DNA from: JAFGHJ01 sp964525555
Lineage (GTDB): Bacteria > Hydrothermota > UBA3072
Direction of reading: 5' to 3'
NCBI GenBank assembly: GCA_964525555.1
Contig: CAZGHN010000002.1
Location: 124,001 to 188,000, forward strand
DNA length: 64,000 nucleotides
Both the position numbers and the translations under genes were made by a program. This document shows positions 15,620 through 24,273 of this stretch, piece by piece. A model generated the notes under the pieces. That model made no database searches. It was not told the origin of the DNA and worked only from the letters and a program-made list of their open reading frames with translations. The stretch's first letter is position 1. Each line of letters starts with the position of its first letter.

Positions 15620-18175
15620 TTAACGGATAAATATAACTTTTTGTTTTAAAATATCTTTTCCGGCTTCTATTCTTATGAAGTAAATACCGTTGTTAAAATC
15701 ATTGTTGATAGTAAATAGATGAGGTCCGGTAGCTAGGTTTTTCTCTAAGTGTGAGAAAACCAGCCTGCCTACCACATCATACATATAGATTTTCAAATCG
15801 CATCTTTTAGCAATGTTGCAATTAATTGCTATCCTGTTTGCCGATATTGTGCTGTTTAGCGAAATCGAGTTGTTTTTCGGCTCTTTCTCTTCTTCTATTC
15901 CGGATAAAGAAGATACTCTCACTAACCGATAGCATTCATTAGTTGGATCTTGACTCGCATGTGATGAAGTATCTCCCATAAAGCAATAAATGACTCCCAG
16001 GGAATCAGGGCCATCTCTTCTTTCGGCAAAATCTTTTCTCATTATTATATTTGTAGGATAATTCGGGTAGGATGTCCAGGTTTCATCCAGTATATCATAT
16101 TCCCAGACCTCGTTGGTACCATTATCAAACGCTCCACCTATCATAAACAATTTATCGTTTTTAATCGCAAGCCCATTGACATAATTCTCAAAAGGAAGAG
16201 GATCTCCCCAGGACCAGTTTATCTGGGTTGGGTCAGCCGGGTTTATTTCACCAAGAAGAATATTCGAATATTGCAAAGCGCCATCTCCCCCACCGACAAT
16301 GTAGATAGAATCGCCTTTTATATCTGTTCCTCCGGCATGTAATGGTCTGGGAAGTGACGTTGCCGAGTTCCATGAATTGGTTTCCGGATCATAATAATAG
16401 ACTTCGGTCCTTGCGGTATGGGTTGAGTCATACCCCCCCATGATGTAAATGAGTGAATCTTTCCACGTTACAACACTGGGACTTGATACCGCAAGAGGAG
16501 CGGGTGCTGCCGTATCCCAGGAATCACTGTTTATATTATATACTTCATGTTTTGCAATCCTATCTGCATAGTTTTCTACTCCACACAAAACATGGATGGA
16601 GCCGTTTCTGTACGAAGCAGCATGTCCTCTTCTTGGCGTAGAGAAAGGTTCTTTTGTATCCCATGTGTTTGTTTTTGGATCAAATTCAAGACAAATATCC
16701 ATGTTGGTTCGGCTGCCGGTCGAATCACCACCCATTATAAAGAAGAGGTCGCGGGTAGGATCGTAGACCACTGTATGATTGTAGGCTCTTATGCCCGGAG
16801 AAGGGATGCTTTCCCAGGAACAATCAATAGAATTAAAGGTGGTTGTTAACGAATCATTCCAGTAGCTTGTATCCTCTAATGCGTAGGTATACATCTCTAC
16901 AGTATAAGTGCCGCCTTTTGTCAATTGGAAACTTCCGAAATCTATATTTAATGTATCTGAGGGAGCAAGACTATCAACTTGGATTGTATTCGTGAAGGCA
17001 CTGATGAGATCGGGATCGTATATATTAACGCCGGCTTCAAAGGAAAAAGTGTCGGTTCCGTAATTTTTAACCGTTCCGTTGACCTGAACAAAAGTCCCAA
17101 TAGTTGTATCTAATACAGGACTGTTTATCGAAAACATCCCTGCATCTTTTTCGACAGGTATGTGGCTCCCGATAGAGTTAAAGGTGTTTGTTAACGAATC
17201 ATTCCAGTAGCTTGAATCCTCTAATGCGTAGGTATACATCTCTACTGTATAAATGCCGCCTTTCATCAATTGAAAACTTCCGAAATCTATATTGAGTGTA
17301 TCTGATGTAGGCAGATCGTTAACCGGGATTGTATTTGTAAATACGTTTATAGAATCAGGGTCGTATATATTAACACCGGCTTCAAAGGAAAAAGTGTCGG
17401 TTCCGTAATTTTTAACCGTTCCGTTAACCTGAACAAAAGTTCCAATATTTGTATCTAATACAGGACTGTTTATCGAAAACATCCCTGCATCTTTTTCGAC
17501 AGGTATGAAGCAATCGATCAGAACGTTGTCAAAGGAAGAACCATAACCCCAGGCAGAGGGAGTATGATCATCCCGGTAAAGCCACATTACCTGAAGGGAA
17601 TCGTTATTTTCGTCAAGGACAAAGGTGTCCCTTGCTAAGACATTTACTCCGTATGTTCTTAGTTGTTGCCATCCTCCCCACGTAATTCCATCATGATACC
17701 TGACCTCTACTTTAAGAGATTCTCCCTCATATTGCGCGTGTCCGTACCCATAGGATAGATAAAGATATGTTATTGAGTCGGGGATTCCAAGAATAGGAGT
17801 CTGGATCGAATCACCAGAGACGTTGCCCCAGCCTGCTGCGTCATCATTATAAAGACAGTATGCGGTTCCATAGTCGGGGGGAGGAAGAAAACCATAGGTT
17901 CCAACAACCCAGGAGAAAGAATCGTTATCACCATTTATAACTGTCCAGCCGGCAGGCATTCCGGACTCAAAATCTTCATTAAGTAAATTAACCCAGCTCC
18001 TGGTTTTGGTTGATTGGCTGCTGTATTTGGATGGAGTCAAAATTACTCTGCTTTGAGAAGCTGTTAAAATTTTACGGTTTTCTAAAATCTGTTTTGCTAT
18101 TTCGTTTTTTGTTGGCATAGTTTTCGTCTGAGAGGGAAGACTAAATATTAATAAAACAGATAACAGATAAAACAT
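15620..18175 (-). CDS. Secreted Kelch protein with jelly-roll and two CARDB-like domains and C-terminal sorting domain (copy 2)
   Basis: 851 aa. Signal peptide (about 1-17), then a short propeptide-like linker, a jelly-roll region (about 61-225; pattern EDFESGMPAGWTVINGDND typical of MAM/cleaved-adhesin folds), two almost identical CARDB-like beta-sandwich repeats (VNGTVKNYGTDTFSF; about 231-460), Kelch repeats (about 462-760) and a type-A C-terminal sorting domain ending KQKVIFIR. The CARDB pair arises from a 345-bp tandem DNA duplication. It is likely secreted to the cell surface; ligand unknown. The start has an AAGGAGG site and its promoter is at 18215-18243. Confidence 0.85.
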   Translation of the reverse strand: MFYLLSVLLIFSLPSQTKTMPTKNEIAKQILENRKILTASQSRVILTPSKYSSQSTKTRSWVNLLNEDFESGMPAGWTVINGDNDSFSWVVGTYGFLPPPDYGTAYCLYNDDAAGWGNVSGDSIQTPILGIPDSITYLYLSYGYGHAQYEGESLKVEVRYHDGITWGGWQQLRTYGVNVLARDTFVLDENNDSLQVMWLYRDDHTPSAWGYGSSFDNVLIDCFIPVEKDAGMFSINSPVLDTNIGTFVQVNGTVKNYGTDTFSFEAGVNIYDPDSINVFTNTIPVNDLPTSDTLNIDFGSFQLMKGGIYTVEMYTYALEDSSYWNDSLTNTFNSIGSHIPVEKDAGMFSINSPVLDTTIGTFVQVNGTVKNYGTDTFSFEAGVNIYDPDLISAFTNTIQVDSLAPSDTLNIDFGSFQLTKGGTYTVEMYTYALEDTSYWNDSLTTTFNSIDCSWESIPSPGIRAYNHTVVYDPTRDLFFIMGGDSTGSRTNMDICLEFDPKTNTWDTKEPFSTPRRGHAASYRNGSIHVLCGVENYADRIAKHEVYNINSDSWDTAAPAPLAVSSPSVVTWKDSLIYIMGGYDSTHTARTEVYYYDPETNSWNSATSLPRPLHAGGTDIKGDSIYIVGGGDGALQYSNILLGEINPADPTQINWSWGDPLPFENYVNGLAIKNDKLFMIGGAFDNGTNEVWEYDILDETWTSYPNYPTNIIMRKDFAERRDGPDSLGVIYCFMGDTSSHASQDPTNECYRLVRVSSLSGIEEEKEPKNNSISLNSTISANRIAINCNIAKRCDLKIYMYDVVGRLVFSHLEKNLATGPHLFTINNDFNNGIYFIRIEAGKDILKQKVIFIR
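16827..17516. repeat. Tandem duplication of 345 bp (two copies) in Kelch copy 2
   Basis: Matching phrases recur at a fixed 345-bp offset (for example the TTGTTAACGAATCATTCC phrase at 16843 and 17188, and the GACAGGTA phrase ending at 17160 and 17505). The period is 115 codons and encodes two CARDB-like repeats that differ at few positions, so the duplication is recent or homogenised. Boundaries are approximate. Confidence 0.85.
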
Positions 18176-18214
18176 TTTTACCTCCTTATATTAAAGAAAA
18201 AAATTATATATATT

Positions 18215-18243
18215 ATTATAGACATTATTTTTATGTATGTCAA
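18215..18243 (-). promoter_or_regulatory. Promoter of Kelch copy 2
   Basis: Minus-strand TTGACA, 17-bp spacer, perfect TATAAT; the surrounding bases closely match the copy-1 promoter, so it was duplicated with the gene. Confidence 0.75.
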
Positions 18244-18322
18244 TGTGGTTTTTTCTTTTTGCCTACACTTAAAAAGAAATATTTTTATTCTATATTTGCC
18301 TATCATATTGTAGATATTCTCC

Positions 18323-20797
18323 TTAACGGATAAATATGATTTTTTGTTTTAAAATACTTGGTCCGGCTTCTATTCTTATGAAGTAAATACCGTTGTTAAA
18401 GTTTTCCTTTACGTTTATTTTATGTGTACCGGGAGCTATATTCTTATCCAGATACGAGAAAACCTGTCTTCCCAATACATCATATATATGGATTTTAAGG
18501 TCACAATTTTCAGTAATATTGCAGTTTATTTTAAGATTCTTTGCCAGACAAATGTAACTGCTTATCGAGATAGAATTTTTCCTGAGTTTGTTATCTTCAT
18601 TTACCCCGGAGAGAGGCAGTTCTACCAATCTGTAACATTTATCAATTGGCCCTACAGTCCAGTAGCCTTGGGCATCCTGTAGACTGTCTCCAAATCCCAT
18701 GAAGCAGTAAACAGGTGAATCATCAGAGGAGTCTCTTCTCTCTGCAAAATTACCCTGGGAAATAAATGGTGTAGGATAATCCGGTAATTGGCTCCAATTT
18801 TCATTTTGTATATCATATTCCCAGACTCGATTTTGAAAATATCCACCTATCATATATGCCTTATTTTTTTTAATTGCCAGACCATTGTATGAGTTATAGC
18901 CCATTGGTAATGGTTCTCCCAATGTCCAGTTTATTTCTGCCGGATTATCCGGATTGATTTCGCCAAGAATGATTCTGTTGGAACCTCCTATAATAAAAAT
19001 TGAATCTCCTTTTATTTTTGATCCTTGAGCTGAAATCTCTGCTGGAGCGGGAGACGCTGTGTCCCATAAATTTGTCGATGCATCGTAATAGTAAACTTTG
19101 GATCCGGGGACTCCGTGTACTATAAGATAAACAAGCGAATCCCTCCAGGTAACAACACCTGGGAATAAACGTGCTACAGGTGTTGGTGCGAGAGTGTCCC
19201 AGGAATTGCTGTTTATATCATATACATCATGTCTCCTGGTTGGAGAAAAGGGGTCCCCAGATCCGCCGCAAAGGACATGTATAAAACCTTTTCTGTAGGA
19301 AGCATTGTGGTATGATCTTCTTGTCGGCATTGGTTGTCTGGTATCCCAGGTGTTTGTCTTCGGATCGAAGGAGAGACAAATGTCCATATCTTTTCCCCTA
19401 TAATAGGAGGAATCTCCCCCTGTTACAAAGAAAAGATCATTAACAGGATCATATACTGTAGCATGATTGAATGCTCTGATGCCCGAAGATGGTAAAGGTT
19501 CCCAATAATAATTAAAGCAATTAAAGGATTCTATTAATGAGTCGTTCGAGAAAATTGTATCGTCCGGAGCGTAAGTAAACATTTCAACAGTATAAGAACC
19601 AACTTTGGTCAGTTGAAAGCTTCCGAAATCTATGTTGAAGGTCTCCAAAAAAGGAAGATTGTTGACTTGAGCAGAATCTGTAAATACTGTTATGGAATCC
19701 GGATCGTAAATATTTACATATATTTTGAAAGAGAATGTATCTATTCCGAAGTTTTTAACTGTACCGTTGACCTGAACAAATGCATCTATAGTCGTATCTG
19801 AAACAGGACTGTTTATTGCAAACATTCCCGCATCATTTGAAGTAAGTGTTAATCGATAGCATTCATCAGTCGGCTTATTAAAATCAGATGGTGAAGTGTC
19901 ACCCATAAAACAGTAGATAATTCCTGAAGTGTCAGGGCAATCTCTTCTTTCGGCAAAGTGACCTCTTAATATACTATTCGTGGGATATTCAGGAAAAGAG
20001 GCCCAGGTTTCGTCGAGTATATCATATTCCCAGACTTCATTGTGGTTCCCACTATACCCACCAATCATATATGCTTTATTATTCTTAATGGCGAGGCCAT
20101 TACTACGGTTTTTTAATACAGGAAGAGAATTTCCCCAGATCCAGTTTATTTCAGACGGCTCCGCAGGGTTAATTTCACCAATAAGAATGCTTGAATAATA
20201 TTGGATTCCACCTCGTCCGCCTATAATAAAAATTGAATCTCCTTTTATTTTTATTGCTCCATCGGCAAATCCTACAGGAAGGGAAGTTGCCGTGTCCCAA
20301 GTATTTGTTGTAGCATCATAATAGTAAACGGTTTTTCTGCCATTAATAAAGGGGACGCTATAACCACCTATAAGATAAACCAATGAATCTCTCCAAGTTA
20401 CAGCACCCGGTCGGGATACTTTAACGGGTGCAGGTGCAGCGGTATCCCAGGAATCACTTGCAATATTATATATCGCATGCTTAGAGATTTCATTAAATAG
20501 TTCGTCTTCGCCGCAGAGAACATGTATGAAACCTTTTCTGTATGAAGCATTGTGCGTTCTCCTTTTTGTCGGCATTGGTTGTTTGGCTTCCCAGATATTT
20601 GTCTTTGGATCGAAGGAAAGGCAGATATCCATAAAATCGTGATTGTTTGTCGAGTCACCGCCTATTATAAAAAAAAGATCGCCAGCAGGATCATAGACCA
20701 CTGCGTGCTCATGCGTCCTTATACCAGAAGATGGTAGTTTTTGCCAATGGTAAGATAAAACCTGATTAAGCAACAAAGCAGATATTAGACATAACAT
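18323..20797 (-). CDS. Secreted double-Kelch protein with CARDB-like domain and C-terminal sorting domain (copy 3)
   Basis: 824 aa. Signal peptide about 1-15. It holds two full Kelch propeller regions (about 17-325 and 445-735), separated by one CARDB-like sandwich (about 330-440; VNGTVKNFGIDTFSF), and a C-terminal sorting domain ending NGIYFIRIEAGPSILKQKIIFIR. The blades are strongly similar to the two neighbouring paralogues (each propeller opens WxxLPSSGIR, then HAVVYDP). Sorting-tail logic suggests export by a type IX-like system; the ligand is unknown. The start has an AGGAGG site. Unlike copies 1 and 2, its promoter is poor, so read-through from the upstream PP-loop gene is possible. 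Confidence 0.87.
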   Translation of the reverse strand: MLCLISALLLNQVLSYHWQKLPSSGIRTHEHAVVYDPAGDLFFIIGGDSTNNHDFMDICLSFDPKTNIWEAKQPMPTKRRTHNASYRKGFIHVLCGEDELFNEISKHAIYNIASDSWDTAAPAPVKVSRPGAVTWRDSLVYLIGGYSVPFINGRKTVYYYDATTNTWDTATSLPVGFADGAIKIKGDSIFIIGGRGGIQYYSSILIGEINPAEPSEINWIWGNSLPVLKNRSNGLAIKNNKAYMIGGYSGNHNEVWEYDILDETWASFPEYPTNSILRGHFAERRDCPDTSGIIYCFMGDTSPSDFNKPTDECYRLTLTSNDAGMFAINSPVSDTTIDAFVQVNGTVKNFGIDTFSFKIYVNIYDPDSITVFTDSAQVNNLPFLETFNIDFGSFQLTKVGSYTVEMFTYAPDDTIFSNDSLIESFNCFNYYWEPLPSSGIRAFNHATVYDPVNDLFFVTGGDSSYYRGKDMDICLSFDPKTNTWDTRQPMPTRRSYHNASYRKGFIHVLCGGSGDPFSPTRRHDVYDINSNSWDTLAPTPVARLFPGVVTWRDSLVYLIVHGVPGSKVYYYDASTNLWDTASPAPAEISAQGSKIKGDSIFIIGGSNRIILGEINPDNPAEINWTLGEPLPMGYNSYNGLAIKKNKAYMIGGYFQNRVWEYDIQNENWSQLPDYPTPFISQGNFAERRDSSDDSPVYCFMGFGDSLQDAQGYWTVGPIDKCYRLVELPLSGVNEDNKLRKNSISISSYICLAKNLKINCNITENCDLKIHIYDVLGRQVFSYLDKNIAPGTHKINVKENFNNGIYFIRIEAGPSILKQKIIFIR

Positions 20798-20902
20798 AAT
20801 TTCCTCCTTTTTTAGGTGCTTTCATTAAATATAACACATAAAAGAGACTTTTTGTTCGTTTTTTGTGTTTGATTTTTAACTTTTAAGTTTAAAAAAAGAT
20901 TT

Positions 20903-21892
20903 TTAGTGAATTAAGAGAGAATTTACTTCTTCTTTTTTCATTGGAACAACTTCTTTTTCTTCTATGTTTTTAGCTTTTGTCCTTACACTGACTTTTGCGC
21001 TTTTTTCGTCTTTCTTTTTTGTATATCTAACACATATAGAAGAAGATATATCTATATCTTCTGCATTTTTACTGTTTTTTAGTAACGCGATTGGACTTCC
21101 GAAACCAATCCCTTCGATTAGTATATCGCCGTCTGCTGCAAGTTTTTCTATTTTTTCATTTTCTCTTTCATCTCTTCCGACTATTAATTTTGCGCCGCTC
21201 TTGAGTCTGAAGTGACGCCCGAAATGGAGTAATTGCAGTTCGGATAAATCGTCTTCGTTATGTTCAAGCGAATCGCGTAGTCTGATAGAAAAATCAAGGT
21301 CTGTAAGGTAACATCCTCCCGCAGGTGAAGGATATTCGGATAACCTTAGTTCTTTTGCTTTTTGTATCTGAGGTTTTCTGTTTCTGCCTTCGAAATCGTA
21401 GAGATTCTCTCTTCTGACCCATCCCTTCTCTTCGGGGATGGTAGAGGGAAGTAGTTTGGCGGAAAGAGGCCGCAGAAGAAGCCCTTCAACACCTGCCTCT
21501 TTTTCGATTAATTCCAAAATTGTTTTTCGTTGACTCATCGGACGCTGCCCCAGAACTTCGCCGCTGACGAGGAAAGATGCCCCTATTTTTTCCATAAAGA
21601 TTTTAGCTTTTTTCATTATGAATATCTTACAATCTATACACGGATTAATGTTTTTTCCGTAGCCGTGCTTTGGGTTTTTTACGATTTCTATATAATCTTT
21701 TCCGCCTCGGAAAATTTCTATTGGAATTTCTAATTTATGAGCAATCTTTACTGCCTTGATTTGTTCTTCATCTTCGATATAGTAGAAAGGCAAAACAAAA
21801 TGAAATGCGGTGACTTCTATTCCCTGGTTTTGGATGATTTTTGCGGATAAAATACTGTCCAATCCGCCTGAAAACAAACTCACAGCCTTCAT
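20903..21892 (-). CDS. PP-loop ATPase related to ThiI/MnmA-type tRNA thiolation enzymes
   Basis: 329 aa. The N-terminal adenylating PP-loop is SGGLDS (residues 8-13), followed by a PCIDCK Cys pair (about 83-86) and the MSQRKTILELIEKEAG region, typical of ThiI-like proteins in anaerobes and thermophiles. The last 150 residues carry an NFACT-R-like beta domain (LHFGRHFRLKSGAKLIVGRDERE) and a charged tail. The family adenylates tRNA bases for sulphur insertion; the modified position is not determinable from sequence. It lies 253 bases from mnmA, on the same strand downstream of nadA-mnmA; the gap holds dispersed repeats. Confidence 0.75.
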   Translation of the reverse strand: MKAVSLFSGGLDSILSAKIIQNQGIEVTAFHFVLPFYYIEDEEQIKAVKIAHKLEIPIEIFRGGKDYIEIVKNPKHGYGKNINPCIDCKIFIMKKAKIFMEKIGASFLVSGEVLGQRPMSQRKTILELIEKEAGVEGLLLRPLSAKLLPSTIPEEKGWVRRENLYDFEGRNRKPQIQKAKELRLSEYPSPAGGCYLTDLDFSIRLRDSLEHNEDDLSELQLLHFGRHFRLKSGAKLIVGRDERENEKIEKLAADGDILIEGIGFGSPIALLKNSKNAEDIDISSSICVRYTKKKDEKSAKVSVRTKAKNIEEKEVVPMKKEEVNSLLIH

Positions 21893-22145
21893 ATTATTAC
21901 CACAAGACTTTTTGTTTTTTTTGTATTAAAATCTCTTTTGATTTTTCCAATCCATGTAAATAAAATATTAAAAATTAAGAAGCAAAATGAAAAATTGGGT
22001 TTTAGGATTTGGGATTTAGGATTTAGTAAAGAAACAAAAAGAAAATCTTTGTGCTCTTTGTGTGCTTTGTGGTTTAATTTGTTTTTTGGGGAGGTGAGAT
22101 ATTTGAACTTTGATTTGTATTTTTGCATTTTGTATCCCGTTTTTG
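21893..22145. repeat. Intergenic repeat tract with CTTTGTG phrases
   Basis: Non-coding. It holds an AT-rich stretch with GGGTTTTAGGATTTGGGATTTAGGATTTAG (21995-22024 area) followed by degenerate CTTTGTGCTCTTTGTGTGCTTTGTGG units near 22049-22074 and GTTTTTTGGGGAGGTGAG. It belongs to the dispersed repeat family seen in other gaps. Confidence 0.7.
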
Positions 22146-23225
22146 CTATTTTTTTATCGTTCCTCCGCCTACAACGACATCGCCTTTGTAAAAAACAACA
22201 GCCTGACCGGGTGTTATAGCGCTTTGAGGTTCTTTGAATTTGACTAGAACTGTATCGTTTTTATGAGGCGAAACAATCGCTTTCGCTTCTTTATGGCGAT
22301 AGCGTATCCTTGCATTTACTTCCACTTCTTCGCTAAGGTTTTCAATTGAGACCCAATTAAGTTTGTTTGCAAGTAACTCGTCGTTAAAAAGGTCTTTTTT
22401 CTCGCCTAAAACGATTGAATTATCGTTTTTGTTGATTTGAATAACGTACAGAGGTAGTCCTTTTGCTATTCCGAGTCCTCTTCTCTGTCCTATTGTATAA
22501 TACTGAATTCCTTTATGTTCTCCTAAGATGTTACCTTCTTTATCTAAAATCTTTCCCGGGACTCCTTTTCCTTCGAATAGCGTCGATATATCTCCTGAAA
22601 AAAAATCCTGGCTTTCTTTTTTTTCTTTTACGGGCAAATCTAGCTCTTTTGCGAGCTTTCTTACCTCTTCCTTAGTATAATCGCCGAGTGGGAAAATACA
22701 TTTCGCTATCTGCTGTTGAGATAGAGAATAGAGAAAATAAGACTGGTCTTTTTCTTTATCTTTTGCTTTTAGTAAGAGATGACGTTTTTTTTCTTTATCG
22801 AATTTATTACGTACGTAATGTCCGGTAGCAACATAATCAAACTGTATACCAGAATTTATTGCTTTGTCAAGAAGAACGTTTAATTTTACCACCCTGTTAC
22901 ATAATACACAGGGATTGGGCGTTTTTCCCGAAAGGTATTCGTCTGTTACATAATCAAGAACGATTTTTCGGTATTCTTTTGTGAGGTCTAATACGACTAA
23001 TTGAAATCCAAGTTTATCCGCGACTTTTTTCGCGTCCTCGATGTCCTTATACTCTCCCGGTCCATAGCAAGCATGGGAGCGTTCTTGAGCCTTTGCACAT
23101 TCTTCGCCATCCCAGATTTTCATCGTAACACCTATTACATCAAAACCTTTTTTCATGAGAAGAGCGCAAGTTACAGAGGAATCCACCCCCCCGCTCATCG
23201 CGACAAGAACTTTTTCTTTAGACAT
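22146..23225 (-). CDS. mnmA: tRNA 2-thiouridylase MnmA, cysteine-variant
   Basis: Start at 23225 (MSKEKVLVAMSGGVDSS), overlapping the nadA 3' end by 8 bases; 359 aa. The PP-loop GGVDSS is intact and the NPCVLCNRVVK motif supplies Cys99/Cys102-like residues. The usual second catalytic site (xICFxG) reads SQDFFSGD, with Phe where the resolving Cys normally sits. An extra RSHACYGPGEYKDIEDAK loop supplies another Cys. This pattern occurs in some MnmA proteins of anaerobes thought to use an Fe-S cluster; here that is inference. Operon context is nadA, then mnmA. Confidence 0.9.
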   Translation of the reverse strand: MSKEKVLVAMSGGVDSSVTCALLMKKGFDVIGVTMKIWDGEECAKAQERSHACYGPGEYKDIEDAKKVADKLGFQLVVLDLTKEYRKIVLDYVTDEYLSGKTPNPCVLCNRVVKLNVLLDKAINSGIQFDYVATGHYVRNKFDKEKKRHLLLKAKDKEKDQSYFLYSLSQQQIAKCIFPLGDYTKEEVRKLAKELDLPVKEKKESQDFFSGDISTLFEGKGVPGKILDKEGNILGEHKGIQYYTIGQRRGLGIAKGLPLYVIQINKNDNSIVLGEKKDLFNDELLANKLNWVSIENLSEEVEVNARIRYRHKEAKAIVSPHKNDTVLVKFKEPQSAITPGQAVVFYKGDVVVGGGTIKK

Positions 23226-24117
23226 ACTTAAGCATTTCTTCCAGGGCTTTCTTTGATGCACTTATAATGTCGTTGGTAAGATTTATTTCATGTTTTTCTT
23301 CGTTTAAAGCATTATAGACATCTTCTAAATGAGTTAGTTTCATGTTTGAACAAATTTTTGGTGTTCCGGCGCAATAAAATTCCTTGTTGGGATTTTCTTT
23401 TTTTAATCTGTATATTATTCCTTCTTCTGTACCTATTAGAAAACTTTTCGCGTTGGACTTTTTTGCAAATTTAATCATTCCTGAGGTGGATAAGACCTCA
23501 TCTGCGATATCTATAATCTCCGGTCTACACTCAGGATGTACTAAGAGTAGAGCCTGTGGAAATTTTTCCTTTGCAGAGAGGACTTCTTTCTTTGATATTC
23601 TATCATGTACATAGCAAAACCCATTCCAGAGTATAATTTTTTTATCCGTAAACCGCTTAACATATGAGCCGAGATTCCTATCCGGTACAAAGATAATTTC
23701 GTCTGCATCTATATTTTGTACAACTTTGACCGCGTTAGCGGAAGTACAGCAAACGTCGCTAACTGCTTTAACGTCGGCGTTAGTATTTACGTAGGAAACC
23801 ACTTTTGCATTAGGGTGTTCCCTGCGTAATTTTAATATATCTTCGGGAGTTACCATATTAGCCATTGGACACCCAGCTTCTTCTCTCGGGAGTATAACTT
23901 TTTTTTCCGGAGAGAGGATTTTGGCAGTTTCCGCCATAAATTTAACGCCGCAGAAAACAATCATTTCTGCGTCAGTAGTATTTGCTTTTCTAGACAGATC
24001 CAGTGAATCTCCGAGATAGTCAGCAATTTCTTGAACTTCTCCCCGCTGGTAGTTATGCACAAGTATAACGGCATTTTTTTTGTCTTTTAATTCTTTTATT
24101 TTTTCTGCATAATCCAT
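23218..24117 (-). CDS. nadA: Quinolinate synthase NadA
   Basis: 299 aa, usual size. NadA condenses iminoaspartate with dihydroxyacetone phosphate to quinolinate in NAD synthesis and needs one 4Fe-4S cluster. The three cluster cysteines are recognisable in FCGVKFMAETAKIL, VHPECRPEI and GTPKICSNMKLTHLEDV; the HNYQRGEVQEIADYLGDS substrate loop is intact. No nadB is nearby. The 3' end overlaps mnmA by 8 bases. Its promoter is at 24134-24161. Confidence 0.95.
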   Translation of the reverse strand: MDYAEKIKELKDKKNAVILVHNYQRGEVQEIADYLGDSLDLSRKANTTDAEMIVFCGVKFMAETAKILSPEKKVILPREEAGCPMANMVTPEDILKLRREHPNAKVVSYVNTNADVKAVSDVCCTSANAVKVVQNIDADEIIFVPDRNLGSYVKRFTDKKIILWNGFCYVHDRISKKEVLSAKEKFPQALLLVHPECRPEIIDIADEVLSTSGMIKFAKKSNAKSFLIGTEEGIIYRLKKENPNKEFYCAGTPKICSNMKLTHLEDVYNALNEEKHEINLTNDIISASKKALEEMLKYV

Positions 24118-24133
24118 ATCTTTCTCTAATATT

Positions 24134-24161
24134 ATTCTATCGAGGTTTCTAGGTATGTCAA
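24134..24161 (-). promoter_or_regulatory. Sigma-70 promoter of nadA-mnmA
   Basis: Minus-strand TTGACA, 16-bp spacer, TAGAAT. Confidence 0.6.
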
Positions 24162-24185
24162 GATTGCCAGAGAAAAAAGATGTTG

Positions 24186-24229
24186 GAAAACAAAAATAGC
24201 CTATCGGTCGATAGGCTATTTTTGTTTTC
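24186..24229. terminator. Strong bidirectional terminator hairpin
   Basis: A perfect 21-bp inverted repeat (GAAAACAAAAATAGCCTATCG and its complement) around a 2-base centre, with A/T runs on both ends. It follows the stop of the BNR-like gene at 24274 and precedes the nadA promoter. Confidence 0.9.
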
Positions 24230-24273
24230 TTACTTGGATCTATTAAATTCCGGATAACATCCGGGGATTATCG

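Noticed and set aside
24186..24229. The 21-bp perfect inverted repeat as a transposon end or CRISPR repeat
   Set aside because: It is single, symmetric, with A/T runs and located after a stop codon, so a terminator explains it fully.
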